Positions 43,547 through 51,928 of a stretch of DNA of 64,000 nt are shown here, piece by piece. Numbering within the stretch: position 1 is the stretch's first letter; each line of letters opens with the position of its first letter. The position numbers and the translations under genes were made by a program. The stretch is from Persicitalea sp038235275. Its GTDB lineage: Bacteria > Bacteroidota > Bacteroidia > Cytophagales > Spirosomataceae. The stretch is from positions 62,001-126,000 of the forward strand of contig JBBSUC010000001.1 in assembly GCA_038235275.1 (NCBI GenBank). The letters are read 5' to 3'. The notes beneath the pieces are model-generated. The model was not told the DNA's origin. It worked only from the letters and a program-made list of their open reading frames with translations, and searched no databases.

Positions 43547-44212
43547 CTAGAAAACGGTAAGGGCGTAGTCGAGCAGATTGCCCCCCATGCGCAGGGCTTG
43601 TTGGCGCTTTTCTTCGGGATCATTGTAGACACTCTGGTCTTCCCAACCGTTGCCCAGATCGCATTCGTAGGAGTAAAAACACACTAAGCGTCCTTGGTAA
43701 ATCAGGCCGAATCCTTGCGGCGACTTTTCGTCGTGCAGGTGAATCTTGGGCAAACCATTGGGAAAATTATATTTCTGATGGTAAACGGGATGATCGAAAG
43801 GCAGTTCGATAAAAGTCAATTCAGGAAAAACTTTTTTCATTTCCCGACGGATAAATTTATCCAACCCGTAGTTATCGTCGATGTGCAGGAAACCACCCGA
43901 AATAAGGTAATTACGTAGGTTCTTGGCTTCCGAATCGGTGAAAACGACATTGCCGTGGCCCGTCATGTGGACGAATGGGTACTGGAAAATATCGGAACTT
44001 CCCACCTCCACCACGTCCTCCTCGGGATAGATATTCATCTTCATCTGCGTGTTGCAGAATTTAATCAAGTTGGGCAGGGACGTTTTGTTGGCGTACCAGT
44101 CACCGCCACCACCGTATTTGAGCTTGGCGATTTTAAAGGAAGACTGGGCCGACGACCGACCGATGGCCAGCAGAGCGCAGAAGAAAGTGAAGAGAAAAAG
44201 CTTTTGCTTCAT
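43547..44212 (-). CDS. DUF4159 domain-containing secreted protein
   Basis: The 221-residue protein has a signal peptide (residues 1-23, ending RSSAQS) and a DUF4159 domain: KLKYGGGGDWYANKTSLPNL, VGSSDIFQYPFVHMTGHG, LRNYLISGGFLHIDDNYGLD and VYHQKYNFPNGLPKIHLHD. The domain resembles a glutamine-amidotransferase-like or sugar-binding fold seen often near MoxR and membrane protein genes; its function is unknown. A 28-residue in-frame extension exists, but ATG 44212 starts the signal peptide. It follows rsmE on the same strand. Confidence 0.88.
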   Translation of the reverse strand: MKQKLFLFTFFCALLAIGRSSAQSSFKIAKLKYGGGGDWYANKTSLPNLIKFCNTQMKMNIYPEEDVVEVGSSDIFQYPFVHMTGHGNVVFTDSEAKNLRNYLISGGFLHIDDNYGLDKFIRREMKKVFPELTFIELPFDHPVYHQKYNFPNGLPKIHLHDEKSPQGFGLIYQGRLVCFYSYECDLGNGWEDQSVYNDPEEKRQQALRMGGNLLDYALTVF

Positions 44213-44292
44213 TATAGTGGTAGAGTACAATCGGTTGAGGGATATTGTTTTTACAAATCTGGTTCGGCTGGGCGACTGTGGGCATTTATAAA

Positions 44293-45009
44293 TCAAGCTT
44301 GCAAAGTTTTTGCCAAATGTACGCTATGACAGGCAAGAACGGCGGCAGTTTCGGTACGCAAACGGGTGCTGCCCAGGGAAACGGGCTGGAAACCAGAATC
44401 AAAAGCTTGCTGAATTTCCGAAGGACTGAAATCGCCTTCCGGACCAATCAATACGGTCACCGAATCTGCCCCGGTTACTTTTTGCACCAGATGCGTGTGA
44501 CCTTCTCCTTCGGCGACATAGGCTATATAACGCTCTTGTGCCATGTTTTGCTCAAAAAACTCTTCAATTGTCGAAAATAATTTTATTTCGGGCAGATAAA
44601 ACTGCTGCGATTGCTTCATTGCCGACAGGGCAATCCGGTTGAGTCGTTCCATGTTCACTACCCGATTAATTGTCTCACGGTGGGTGTGTTCCGAAACCAG
44701 GAAAGTAATTTGCCGCACCCCCATTTCGGTCATTTTCTCCACCATCCACTCGTTGCGCTCCGCCTTGCGGGTCGGACAAATAGCCATTTCTACTCGATAG
44801 GCCGGTGGTGCGACTAATTCCATCGCTACACTTTCGTAGCGACACTCCTTTCTACTAGTTTCGGTAAGTCGGGCGGTAATCTTCCTGCCCTGCCCATCCG
44901 TTACTAATATTGTATCGCCGGACCGCATTCGCAGCGCTTTGAGGCAATGCTGCGCCTCCTCACCCTCTAAAAAAAATTTACTAGCATCAGGCTGATAAAA
45001 AATAGTCAT
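44293..45009 (-). CDS. rsmE: 16S rRNA (uracil(1498)-N3)-methyltransferase
   Basis: RsmE methylates U1498 in the decoding centre of 16S rRNA using SAM. The 238-residue SPOUT protein has an N-terminal PUA-like domain (EEAQHCLKALRMRSGDTI) and the C-terminal knot with SVTVLIGPEGDFSPSEI and VSLGSTRLRTETAAVLA, the SAM-binding signatures. Length is normal. The DUF4159 gene follows on the same strand after about 80 bases. Confidence 0.95.
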   Translation of the reverse strand: MTIFYQPDASKFFLEGEEAQHCLKALRMRSGDTILVTDGQGRKITARLTETSRKECRYESVAMELVAPPAYRVEMAICPTRKAERNEWMVEKMTEMGVRQITFLVSEHTHRETINRVVNMERLNRIALSAMKQSQQFYLPEIKLFSTIEEFFEQNMAQERYIAYVAEGEGHTHLVQKVTGADSVTVLIGPEGDFSPSEIQQAFDSGFQPVSLGSTRLRTETAAVLACHSVHLAKTLQA

Positions 45010-45368
45010 GCGATTTTTGCGAATAGAACATTTTTAAGAATTGAGTCCCCGCAGCGCTGTCAGGAATATCTCAATTAGTATTAAAAATATCAGAAAATCA
45101 AAAAACAACGTCACCCGTCAATCAGATGAAAACCCGAATGACAAACGCATTAATCCCTCATTCTGTCGTTTATTGGCACCTTTATAGGATTATAACTCAG
45201 ACTTGACAGATTAGAATATCATAAAGAAATCTACAAATTTTATAATATACCCAATAATATTAATGTAATGTTGATTTTTTGTTAATTAATATTTTATAAG
45301 ATTAACTATATCCCGTATTATTGTATCATAGTCAATAATCAGTTCTATAACCCCTTTTATCATTCATC
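45010..45368 (+). other. AT-rich gene-free stretch upstream of glnII
   Basis: The right 190 bases are very AT-rich. TATTATTG (45316-45323) is a one-mismatch -7 box. TTGTTAATTA (45279-45288) is identical to 9391-9400 upstream of P-II. No frame or RNA is seen; this is the likely glnII control region. Confidence 0.5.
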
Positions 45369-46382
45369 ATGTCAAAAGCGAAACTCGAGTACATTTGGTT
45401 GGATGGGTCAAAACCGACTCAGGGCCTGCGCAGCAAAACAAAAATCGAACCTGATTTCAGCGGCAAACTTGAAGATTGCCCCGTTTGGTCTTTCGATGGT
45501 TCTTCCACGCAGCAAGCGGTGGGTCGCTCGTCGGACTGCCTTCTGAAACCCGTTTTTATCTGTAACGATCCCCAGCGGAAAGAAGCTTTCCTCGTCATGT
45601 GCGAAGTGATGAATGCGGATGGTACCGCGCACGAGACCAACGCCCGGGCCACAATTTCGGATGACGATAATGACTTTTGGTTTGGTTTTGAACAGGAGTA
45701 TTTTTTGTGGGACCCCGAAACAAACTTACCTCTGGGCTTTCCGGTCAACGGATACCCAGCTCCCCAAGGACCATATTATTGCGGAGTGGGTGCTAAGAAC
45801 GCCTTCGGTCGCGATATTGTGGAAGAGCACCTGGACGTCTGTTTGGAAGCGGGCCTCAACGTCGAAGGAATCAACGCGGAGGTAGCCGCCGGCCAGTGGG
45901 AGTTCCAGATTTTCTCAAAAAGTGGAAAAGACGCGGGTGACCAGATTTGGGTAGCTCGTTACCTGCTGGAAAGAATCGGCGAAACCTACGACGTATCCAT
46001 CAACTGGCACTGTAAACCACTGGGTGCCACCGACTGGAATGGTTCAGGTATGCACGCCAATTTCTCTAACTCGATCCTGCGTACGGCGGGGAACAAAGAG
46101 ACTTACGACAAAATTTGTCAGTCTTTCGAGCCATTTATCAAAGAGCATATCGAGGTATATGGCGCCGATAACGATAAGCGTCTCACGGGTTTGCACGAAA
46201 CGCAGTCCATCGACCAGTTTAGCTACGGCATTTCCGACCGCGGTGCTTCTATCCGTATACCCATCGCCACGGTGGAGCGCGGCTGGAAAGGCTGGCTCGA
46301 AGATCGTCGCCCCAATTCTGCCGCCGATCCCTACAAAGTGGCTGCGCGGATTATCAAGACGGTAGAAACGGCGGAGGTGTAG
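45369..46382 (+). CDS. glnII: Glutamine synthetase type II (eukaryotic-type)
   Basis: GSII joins ammonia and glutamate to glutamine as a decamer or octamer. The 337-residue size and motifs are those of eukaryotic GS: LEYIWLDGSKPTQGLRSKTK, CPVWSFDGSSTQQA, FGFEQEYFLWD, YCGVGAKNAFGRDIVEEH and NGSGMHANFSN. The class I-specific adenylylation region is absent, so regulation by GlnE is not expected. It stands alone behind an AT-rich region and in front of a strong terminator. With P-II, Amt and GOGAT in the window it forms the ammonium assimilation route. Confidence 0.95.
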   Translation: MSKAKLEYIWLDGSKPTQGLRSKTKIEPDFSGKLEDCPVWSFDGSSTQQAVGRSSDCLLKPVFICNDPQRKEAFLVMCEVMNADGTAHETNARATISDDDNDFWFGFEQEYFLWDPETNLPLGFPVNGYPAPQGPYYCGVGAKNAFGRDIVEEHLDVCLEAGLNVEGINAEVAAGQWEFQIFSKSGKDAGDQIWVARYLLERIGETYDVSINWHCKPLGATDWNGSGMHANFSNSILRTAGNKETYDKICQSFEPFIKEHIEVYGADNDKRLTGLHETQSIDQFSYGISDRGASIRIPIATVERGWKGWLEDRRPNSAADPYKVAARIIKTVETAEV

Positions 46383-46398
46383 CCTGGACACTGGAAAC

Positions 46399-46444
46399 GA
46401 TCATGAAAAAGCCTCTGGGAGTTCCCAGAGGCTTTTTCATGATC
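46399..46444. terminator. Terminator after glnII
   Basis: A 22-base perfect stem GATCATGAAAAAGCCTCTGG.. (arms 46399-46420 and 46423-46444) with a two-base centre, ending in TTTTT within the right arm. It lies between convergent genes and can serve both. Confidence 0.9.
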
Positions 46445-46475
46445 TGTATTTCTCTATTACCAACAGTCAACAAAA

Positions 46476-47036
46476 TCAATAACCGTCTTCTTCCTCACTA
46501 CTTTTAAAAGAATAAACGTCTTTATCCAGCTTGAGGCGATCGGCGTTGAAGTGCGCGATGAAATCGTCGATTACTTTTTCGGTAATTTCATCCCGGTTAA
46601 GCCCGACTTCCAGGCCAATACCATATTCAAAGTCGGTGTCGATATCCACGTGTTCGGAAACTTTGATTTCTTCATCTTCCTCAATTTCCTCGATGAACTC
46701 GGTCAGGAGCAGTTCTGCCTCCTCGTCTTTTTCCGAGTCTTCGGGGGCGTCGATACCGCGTTCATCGGGCGACACGTAGCCCGGCATTTGCTTCTGCACT
46801 CGTTCCAGGGCTAAGTCATAGACTTTGGTGGCGTGGTGAAGGCGGAGTGTATAGAGGAGGGCATCGTAAATTACCTCGCGGGTATTATGGTAGCCAATAA
46901 ACTGAACATGAGCGTGTTCGTTGTTTTCCTCTTCGTCTTCCTCGAATCCATCTTCAACGTAGATGAAGTTCGTGCCTTCGGCTTTGCATTCTTTTTTCAA
47001 CTGAGCAATCTCTTCGGGATCGAAACCGGGATTCAT
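46476..47036 (-). CDS. Acidic conserved hypothetical protein
   Basis: The 186-residue protein is very rich in Asp and Glu (for example EDGFEEDEEENNEH, EKDEEAELL, EFIEEIEEDEEIK). There is no signal peptide or membrane helix. The middle (YHNTREVIYDALLYTLRLHHATKVYDLALERVQ) looks helical and well conserved in style, so it is probably a folded core flanked by acidic stretches. I do not recognise a family beyond Bacteroidota hypothetical proteins. A TATTTTTG -7 box is at 47090-47083 on the minus strand, about 45 bases upstream. It diverges from the LTA-synthase-like gene. Confidence 0.6.
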   Translation of the reverse strand: MNPGFDPEEIAQLKKECKAEGTNFIYVEDGFEEDEEENNEHAHVQFIGYHNTREVIYDALLYTLRLHHATKVYDLALERVQKQMPGYVSPDERGIDAPEDSEKDEEAELLLTEFIEEIEEDEEIKVSEHVDIDTDFEYGIGLEVGLNRDEITEKVIDDFIAHFNADRLKLDKDVYSFKSSEEEDGY

Positions 47037-47184
47037 AGCGTAGTTAATTGTTTACCAGATGTTTTTTATAAAAAAGATGCCCCAAAAATACGATGTATTT
47101 GGTTAAAGGACAGCTACCACACTCAATAAAATTGTGGTCTAATTCCGCAATTTGTCCGAAGTTTGCCGGAAATGTCCGTTTGCG

Positions 47185-49020
47185 ATGAAGCGTAGAGTAC
47201 TAGTATTGATATCTTTTTTCTTGTTGTGGATTTTCCTATTTCAGTTAGCACGAGTTCTTTTTTTTGTGTACCAAGGGTTTGTCGTGGGCCATCACCCGCT
47301 TTCTTACCTGCTGGGTTCCGCCTGGCACGGACTGGCAATGGATCTTTCGATGGCTGCTTATCTGCTTGTTCTCCCTTGTTTCCTGATGATATTTGCGGCC
47401 CATAGCTGGCAATGGTATACCCGATTCTTAACTGTTTACCATATCATCATCAGTTTTTGCGTTTGTCTGATTATTGTCGCCGATCTTCCCGTTTTTCAGG
47501 CCTGGAAATTCCGGCTGGACACGACACCCCTGCACTATTTGTCCCAGCCCGCCGAGGCTTTTGCTTCTGCCAGTTCTTCGCCTTTGCTGCTGTTGTCAGT
47601 TCTCTTTTTGCTTATTTTCTGGGCCCTGGTCTGGATTTTTGGCAATCTGAACCAGCGATCTATCCCAAAGTTCAAGCCTGTAAGTCCCTTGGCAAGCATT
47701 TATACATTTTCCATCCTCACCGGATTGCTTATCGTTCCCATTCGGGGCGGATGGGGTACCGCTCCCATGAATCAGAGCGCGGTTTACTACTCATCGGATC
47801 ATTTTGCCAACCAATTGGCTGTCAACGCAACCTGGAACTTTTTTAGTTCGGTAGTAAATAAAACGGGGAGTACAGTCAACCCCTATCTGGCTATGGGTCA
47901 GTCCCAAGCCGACTCGTTGGTCAAAGCCCTTGTACCGAGAGAGGTCGAAACGGAGGCCTACACAACGGCCGACTCGACGACCAACGTGTTGCTGATAATT
48001 TGGGAAAGCCTGACCGCCAAAGTCGTTGCTCCCTTGGGTGGTTTACACGGGGTCACGCCAAAGTTTGAAGAGTTGGCCAAAGAGGGACTACTTTTCACGA
48101 ACTTCTACGCCAGCGGCGACCGCAGCGACAAAGGATTGATTGCCATTCTGAGCGGGTATCCATCCCAGCCCACCACTTCCATTATTAAGTACCCCAAGAA
48201 AACGATCTCGCTGCCCTCACTGCCCAAGACATTTAGTGAAAATAGTTATCATACCTCCTTCTACTATGGTGGCGAAACGGAGTTTGCTAACATGAAATCA
48301 TACCTGTTGCAGCAGGGATACGAACGAATTGTGGACGAACACCGCTTTGCTCCCAATCAGATGAACTCAAAATGGGGCGCGCACGATCACGTGGTATTCA
48401 ATCGACTTCTGACCGATCTCAACAAAGAAAAGACACCCTTTTTCAGCACGATCTTCACACTGAGCAGTCACGAACCTTACGAAGTTCCCGTTCCCACGGC
48501 CATTCCCGGCGGGGATAGCGAACACCAATTTTTGAACGCACACCACTACACAGATCAAAGTTTGTACGATTTTATCAACCAGGCTAAAGAAAGTACTTGG
48601 TGGGATAACACACTTATTATCATCGTAGCCGACCACGGCCACCCGCTGCCCCGCCGGGAAGACAGTAGAATCAGCGAGTTTCAAATTCCGATGCTTTGGC
48701 TGGGTGGCGCTTTATCCAAAAAGGATGGCCGTGTCGACGAGGTGGCTTCGCAAACCGACTTAGCCGCTACTTTACTTTCCCAATTGGGAATTGAACATCG
48801 GGAATACAAATTCAGTAATGATATTTTCAACACTTCCCGAACTCCTTTTGCCTATTTTTCCTTCAACGATGGGTTTGGTTTTATCAAACAAAAAGGTGGG
48901 TTAGTGTACGACAACGTAGGTAAAATGGTGATCGAAAGAAAAGGCCACCAAACCCCGGCCGATCTGGCGACGGGACAAGCATACCTCCAAAACTCATTCG
49001 GCGATTATTTGAAGCGATAA
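47185..49020 (+). CDS. LTA synthase family sulfatase-like membrane enzyme
   Basis: The 611-residue protein has five N-terminal membrane helices (about residues 5-215) and a large extracytoplasmic sulfatase/alkaline-phosphatase-like domain. Metal and active-site motifs are LLIIWESLTAK, YASGDRSDKGLIAILSGYP and IVADHGHPLP. The nucleophile position, usually Thr in lipoteichoic acid synthases, is Ser314 here. Bacteroidota have no lipoteichoic acid, so a glycerophosphate- or phosphoethanolamine-transferase role on outer surface lipids or sugars is more likely. TTG 47152 is a possible longer start but ATG 47185 begins the first helix cleanly. Confidence 0.88.
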   Translation: MKRRVLVLISFFLLWIFLFQLARVLFFVYQGFVVGHHPLSYLLGSAWHGLAMDLSMAAYLLVLPCFLMIFAAHSWQWYTRFLTVYHIIISFCVCLIIVADLPVFQAWKFRLDTTPLHYLSQPAEAFASASSSPLLLLSVLFLLIFWALVWIFGNLNQRSIPKFKPVSPLASIYTFSILTGLLIVPIRGGWGTAPMNQSAVYYSSDHFANQLAVNATWNFFSSVVNKTGSTVNPYLAMGQSQADSLVKALVPREVETEAYTTADSTTNVLLIIWESLTAKVVAPLGGLHGVTPKFEELAKEGLLFTNFYASGDRSDKGLIAILSGYPSQPTTSIIKYPKKTISLPSLPKTFSENSYHTSFYYGGETEFANMKSYLLQQGYERIVDEHRFAPNQMNSKWGAHDHVVFNRLLTDLNKEKTPFFSTIFTLSSHEPYEVPVPTAIPGGDSEHQFLNAHHYTDQSLYDFINQAKESTWWDNTLIIIVADHGHPLPRREDSRISEFQIPMLWLGGALSKKDGRVDEVASQTDLAATLLSQLGIEHREYKFSNDIFNTSRTPFAYFSFNDGFGFIKQKGGLVYDNVGKMVIERKGHQTPADLATGQAYLQNSFGDYLKR

Positions 49021-49039
49021 GTAGCAAATAGTACTTTTG
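49008..49039 (+). promoter_or_regulatory. Promoter of mtaB
   Basis: TTTG (49008-49011), 20 bases, TACTTTTG (49032-49039): a full consensus with the -33 box in the last codons of the preceding gene. The predicted start near 49046 excludes TTG 49048 as start and supports ATG 49069. Confidence 0.7.
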
Positions 49040-49068
49040 TAAAAGAATTGCCAGAAAAAATATTGACA

Positions 49069-50400
49069 ATGAAGCGAGTAGCATTTTATACGCTGGGCTG
49101 TAAGTTGAATTATTCGGAGACTTCCTCCATTTCGCGGATGTTCGAGCAGCGGGGATACGAGAAAGTCGAGTTCAATCAGGAACCCGATATTTTTATAATC
49201 AATACCTGCTCGGTGACCGATAACGCGGATAAAAAATGCCGCAAAATTGTCCGGGAAGCGCAGCAAATTAACCCCGAAGGTTTTGTGGCCATCATTGGCT
49301 GCTACGCGCAGCTCAAACCCGAGGAGATTTCGGAAATTCCCGGCGTGGACGCCGTGCTGGGGGCCGCCGAAAAATTTCGGCTGGTGGAATTAATGGACAC
49401 CTTTCACAAAGTCCCGACCGGACAGAAAGCCCAGGTTCTGGCCTCACCGATCGAGGACGCCATCGACTACCACGCCTCCTTCTCGCTCAACGACCGCACC
49501 CGCACTTTCCTTAAAGTTCAGGACGGCTGCGATTATCCCTGCACCTACTGCACCATTCCGCTGGCGCGAGGAAAAAGCCGCTCCGATAGCATCGCCAACG
49601 TAGTAAAGGCAGCGTGTGAAATTGCCGACCGGGGGGTGAAAGAAATCGTCCTTACCGGTGTCAACATCGGAGATTTTGGGATTCAAAACGGGACGCGGCA
49701 AACGGATTTTCTGGAATTGGTCAAGGCCCTGGACCAAGTCGAGGGTATCGAACGCTTCCGAATTTCTTCCATCGAGCCCAACTTACTGACCGACGAAATC
49801 ATCGAATTTGTGGCCAGCTCACATCATTTTGTGCCGCATTTTCACATCCCGTTGCAATCGGGTTCCAACAAAATTCTCGGCCTGATGCGCCGCCGCTACC
49901 GCCGGGAATTGTACCAGGAGCGGGTCGAAAAAATCAAGTCCCTGATGCCTGACTGCTGCATTGGCGTGGATGTGATTGTGGGTCATCCCGGCGAAACACC
50001 CGAAGAATTCCTGGCGACTTACGAGTTTTTGACCGCGCTGGACATTTCCTATCTCCACGTTTTCACTTACTCAGAAAGGCCCAATACCGAAGCGCTGAAA
50101 ATCCGCCCCGTCGTACCCAAAAAAGAACGCACCGGACGTTCGCGGATGCTGCACATTTTGTCGGAGAAGAAAAAACGCGCGTTTTATGAATCGCAGTTGG
50201 GTGCTACCCATACCGTACTTTTCGAGGACGATGTCCAGGAAGGCATAATGCAGGGCTTTACCGAAAATTATGTGCGTGTTTCCGCGCGTTACGATCCCTT
50301 GCTCATCAATGAAACCAAGGAAGTGTTTCTGTCAGAGATTGGTGAGGACGGCCTGATGCAAGTATACGAAGTGGATGAAACGGCAGAAATCGCGCATTAA
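49069..50400 (+). CDS. mtaB: tRNA t6A37 methylthiotransferase MtaB
   Basis: MtaB adds a methylthio group to t6A at position 37 of tRNAs decoding ANN codons. The 443-residue radical-SAM enzyme has an N-terminal UPF0004 domain with cluster cysteines (TLGCKLNYSETS, IINTCSVTDNADKKC, IIGCYAQLKPEE), the radical-SAM motif CDYPCTYCTIPLARG near 150 and a C-terminal TRAM domain (about 380-430). The pair CKLNxSE and ARGKSRS distinguish MtaB from MiaB. The size is normal. It ends 23 bases before a terminator shared with the convergent amt gene. Confidence 0.94.
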   Translation: MKRVAFYTLGCKLNYSETSSISRMFEQRGYEKVEFNQEPDIFIINTCSVTDNADKKCRKIVREAQQINPEGFVAIIGCYAQLKPEEISEIPGVDAVLGAAEKFRLVELMDTFHKVPTGQKAQVLASPIEDAIDYHASFSLNDRTRTFLKVQDGCDYPCTYCTIPLARGKSRSDSIANVVKAACEIADRGVKEIVLTGVNIGDFGIQNGTRQTDFLELVKALDQVEGIERFRISSIEPNLLTDEIIEFVASSHHFVPHFHIPLQSGSNKILGLMRRRYRRELYQERVEKIKSLMPDCCIGVDVIVGHPGETPEEFLATYEFLTALDISYLHVFTYSERPNTEALKIRPVVPKKERTGRSRMLHILSEKKKRAFYESQLGATHTVLFEDDVQEGIMQGFTENYVRVSARYDPLLINETKEVFLSEIGEDGLMQVYEVDETAEIAH

Positions 50401-50422
50401 AGCGGTTTTCCCCAATACAATA

Positions 50423-50462
50423 CAACCAAAAAAGCTACAGACTTCTGTGGCTTTTTTGGTTG
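50423..50462. terminator. Bidirectional terminator between mtaB and amt
   Basis: CAACCAAAAAAGC (50423-50435) and GCTTTTTTGGTTG (50450-50462) pair perfectly; ACAGA/TCTGT extends the stem with a T-G wobble. The T-run in the right arm serves mtaB and the A-run gives U's on the other strand for amt. Confidence 0.85.
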
Positions 50463-50476
50463 GCAAGAATGCCGTT

Positions 50477-51805
50477 TTAGGCTTCCATCAAAAACTCATC
50501 GTGCTGACTGATATCCAGGCCGACGCGCTCGTCTTCTTCCGAAACGCGCAGCGGCAGGATGAGGTCGACCACTTTCATCAGGGCAAAAGACATCCCGAAA
50601 GCGAAGGCTGAAACCAGTACTAGGGCGATCATATGATTGAAAAACAGGGTCGTTTCGCCGTAGGCGAGTCCCTGATCGACTACCCCACTATTGACGCCGC
50701 TGTTGGCAAAAATGCCGGTCATAATCATACCGACCATCCCCCCCACGCCGTGGCAGGGAAACACGTCCAGCGTATCGTCCAGGGTAGATTTGGTACGCAG
50801 GTGAGCGATGTAATTGCTTGTCATGGCTGCTACCACACCCACGAAAATCGAGACGGGAATCGTAACAAATCCTGCCGCCGGGGTGATGGCCACCAAACCA
50901 ACGACCGCACCGATACAGAACCCAAGCGCCGAAACCTTCTTGCCCCGCGCTACGTCAAATAATATCCAGGCGATACCCGCCGCACCCGCCGCCGTGTTGG
51001 TAGTAGCGAAGGCCGAAACGGCCAAGGCACCCGCACTCACCGCCGAACCCGCATTGAAACCAAACCAGCCGAACCAAAGCAATCCCGTCCCCAAAAGCAC
51101 GAAAGGAATATTCGCGGGAGGCAAAATACTCGCCTCGACGTGCGACTTACGGCGCTTGAGGTACAAGGCACCCGCCAAAGCAGCCCAGCCCGCCGACATG
51201 TGGACAACCGTTCCGCCGGCAAAGTCGAGAATCCCCATCTTGAAGAGCAAACCATCGGGGTGCCAGGTCCAGTGCGCCAACGGAGCGTACACGAACAAAC
51301 TGAACAGCACGATGAAAAGCACGTAGGAGCGGAAATTGACGCGCTCGGCCATCGAGCCGGTAACGAGGGCGGGCGTGATGACCGCGAATTTCAACTGAAA
51401 AAAGGCAAAAAGCGCCAGTGGAATCGTTGGCGCCAGCGACCAGGGCGAACTTTCCAACACGCCCCTGAACATAAAGTAGGTCATAGGATTACCGATGAAG
51501 CCTCCTATCGAATCACCAAAGGCAAGGCTAAAGCCCACTACCACCCAAAGAATACTGATGACGCCCATCGCGATGAAACTCTGCAACATTGTGGAAATCA
51601 CATTCTTGTTGTTGACCATCCCACCGTAAAAATAGGCCAGGCCGGGCGTCATGAGCAGGACCATCGCGGAGGCCACGAGCATCCAGGCGATGTCGCCCGA
51701 ATCGAGCCCTTCGGTGATGATGGAGGAAGGTACGGCGGGCATAAATACCGCCAAGAGGCTGATCGCCAGAAGAATCATCAGGGGAACGTAGTTTGGTTTT
51801 TGCAT
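50477..51805 (-). CDS. amt: Ammonium transporter (second copy)
   Basis: The 442-residue membrane protein is another Amt with about eleven to twelve helices. It shows MTPGLAYFYGGMVNNKNV, FAGGTVVHMSAGWAALAG (first pore histidine) and DVFPCHGVGGMVGMIMTG (second). It is quite different from AmtB at 10 kb (for example MTPGLAFFYGGMV-type start instead of MQAGFALVEVGF), so it is of a separate subfamily rather than a recent duplicate. There is no P-II gene beside it. A TTG three codons upstream is ignored in favour of ATG 51805. The porin gene upstream on the same strand suggests linked uptake across both membranes. Confidence 0.94.
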   Translation of the reverse strand: MQKPNYVPLMILLAISLLAVFMPAVPSSIITEGLDSGDIAWMLVASAMVLLMTPGLAYFYGGMVNNKNVISTMLQSFIAMGVISILWVVVGFSLAFGDSIGGFIGNPMTYFMFRGVLESSPWSLAPTIPLALFAFFQLKFAVITPALVTGSMAERVNFRSYVLFIVLFSLFVYAPLAHWTWHPDGLLFKMGILDFAGGTVVHMSAGWAALAGALYLKRRKSHVEASILPPANIPFVLLGTGLLWFGWFGFNAGSAVSAGALAVSAFATTNTAAGAAGIAWILFDVARGKKVSALGFCIGAVVGLVAITPAAGFVTIPVSIFVGVVAAMTSNYIAHLRTKSTLDDTLDVFPCHGVGGMVGMIMTGIFANSGVNSGVVDQGLAYGETTLFFNHMIALVLVSAFAFGMSFALMKVVDLILPLRVSEEDERVGLDISQHDEFLMEA

Positions 51806-51874
51806 GCGGCGCAATTGTTTTGTGGTTAGAGATTATTTATTAAAGAAAAGGTTTTCCGGTGTATCGGCTTCGCC

Positions 51875-51906
51875 AAAGCCAGCCTCGAAAGTCCGGGGCT
51901 GGCTTT
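51875..51906 (-). terminator. Hairpin between porin and amt genes
   Basis: AAAGCCAGCC (51875-51884) pairs exactly with GGCTGGCTTT (51897-51906) around 12 bases. On the minus strand it follows the porin stop and precedes amt. No long U-run follows, so it may be a partial terminator giving less amt than porin. Confidence 0.6.
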
Positions 51907-51928
51907 AACAAAGTGTAATCCTGATAAA

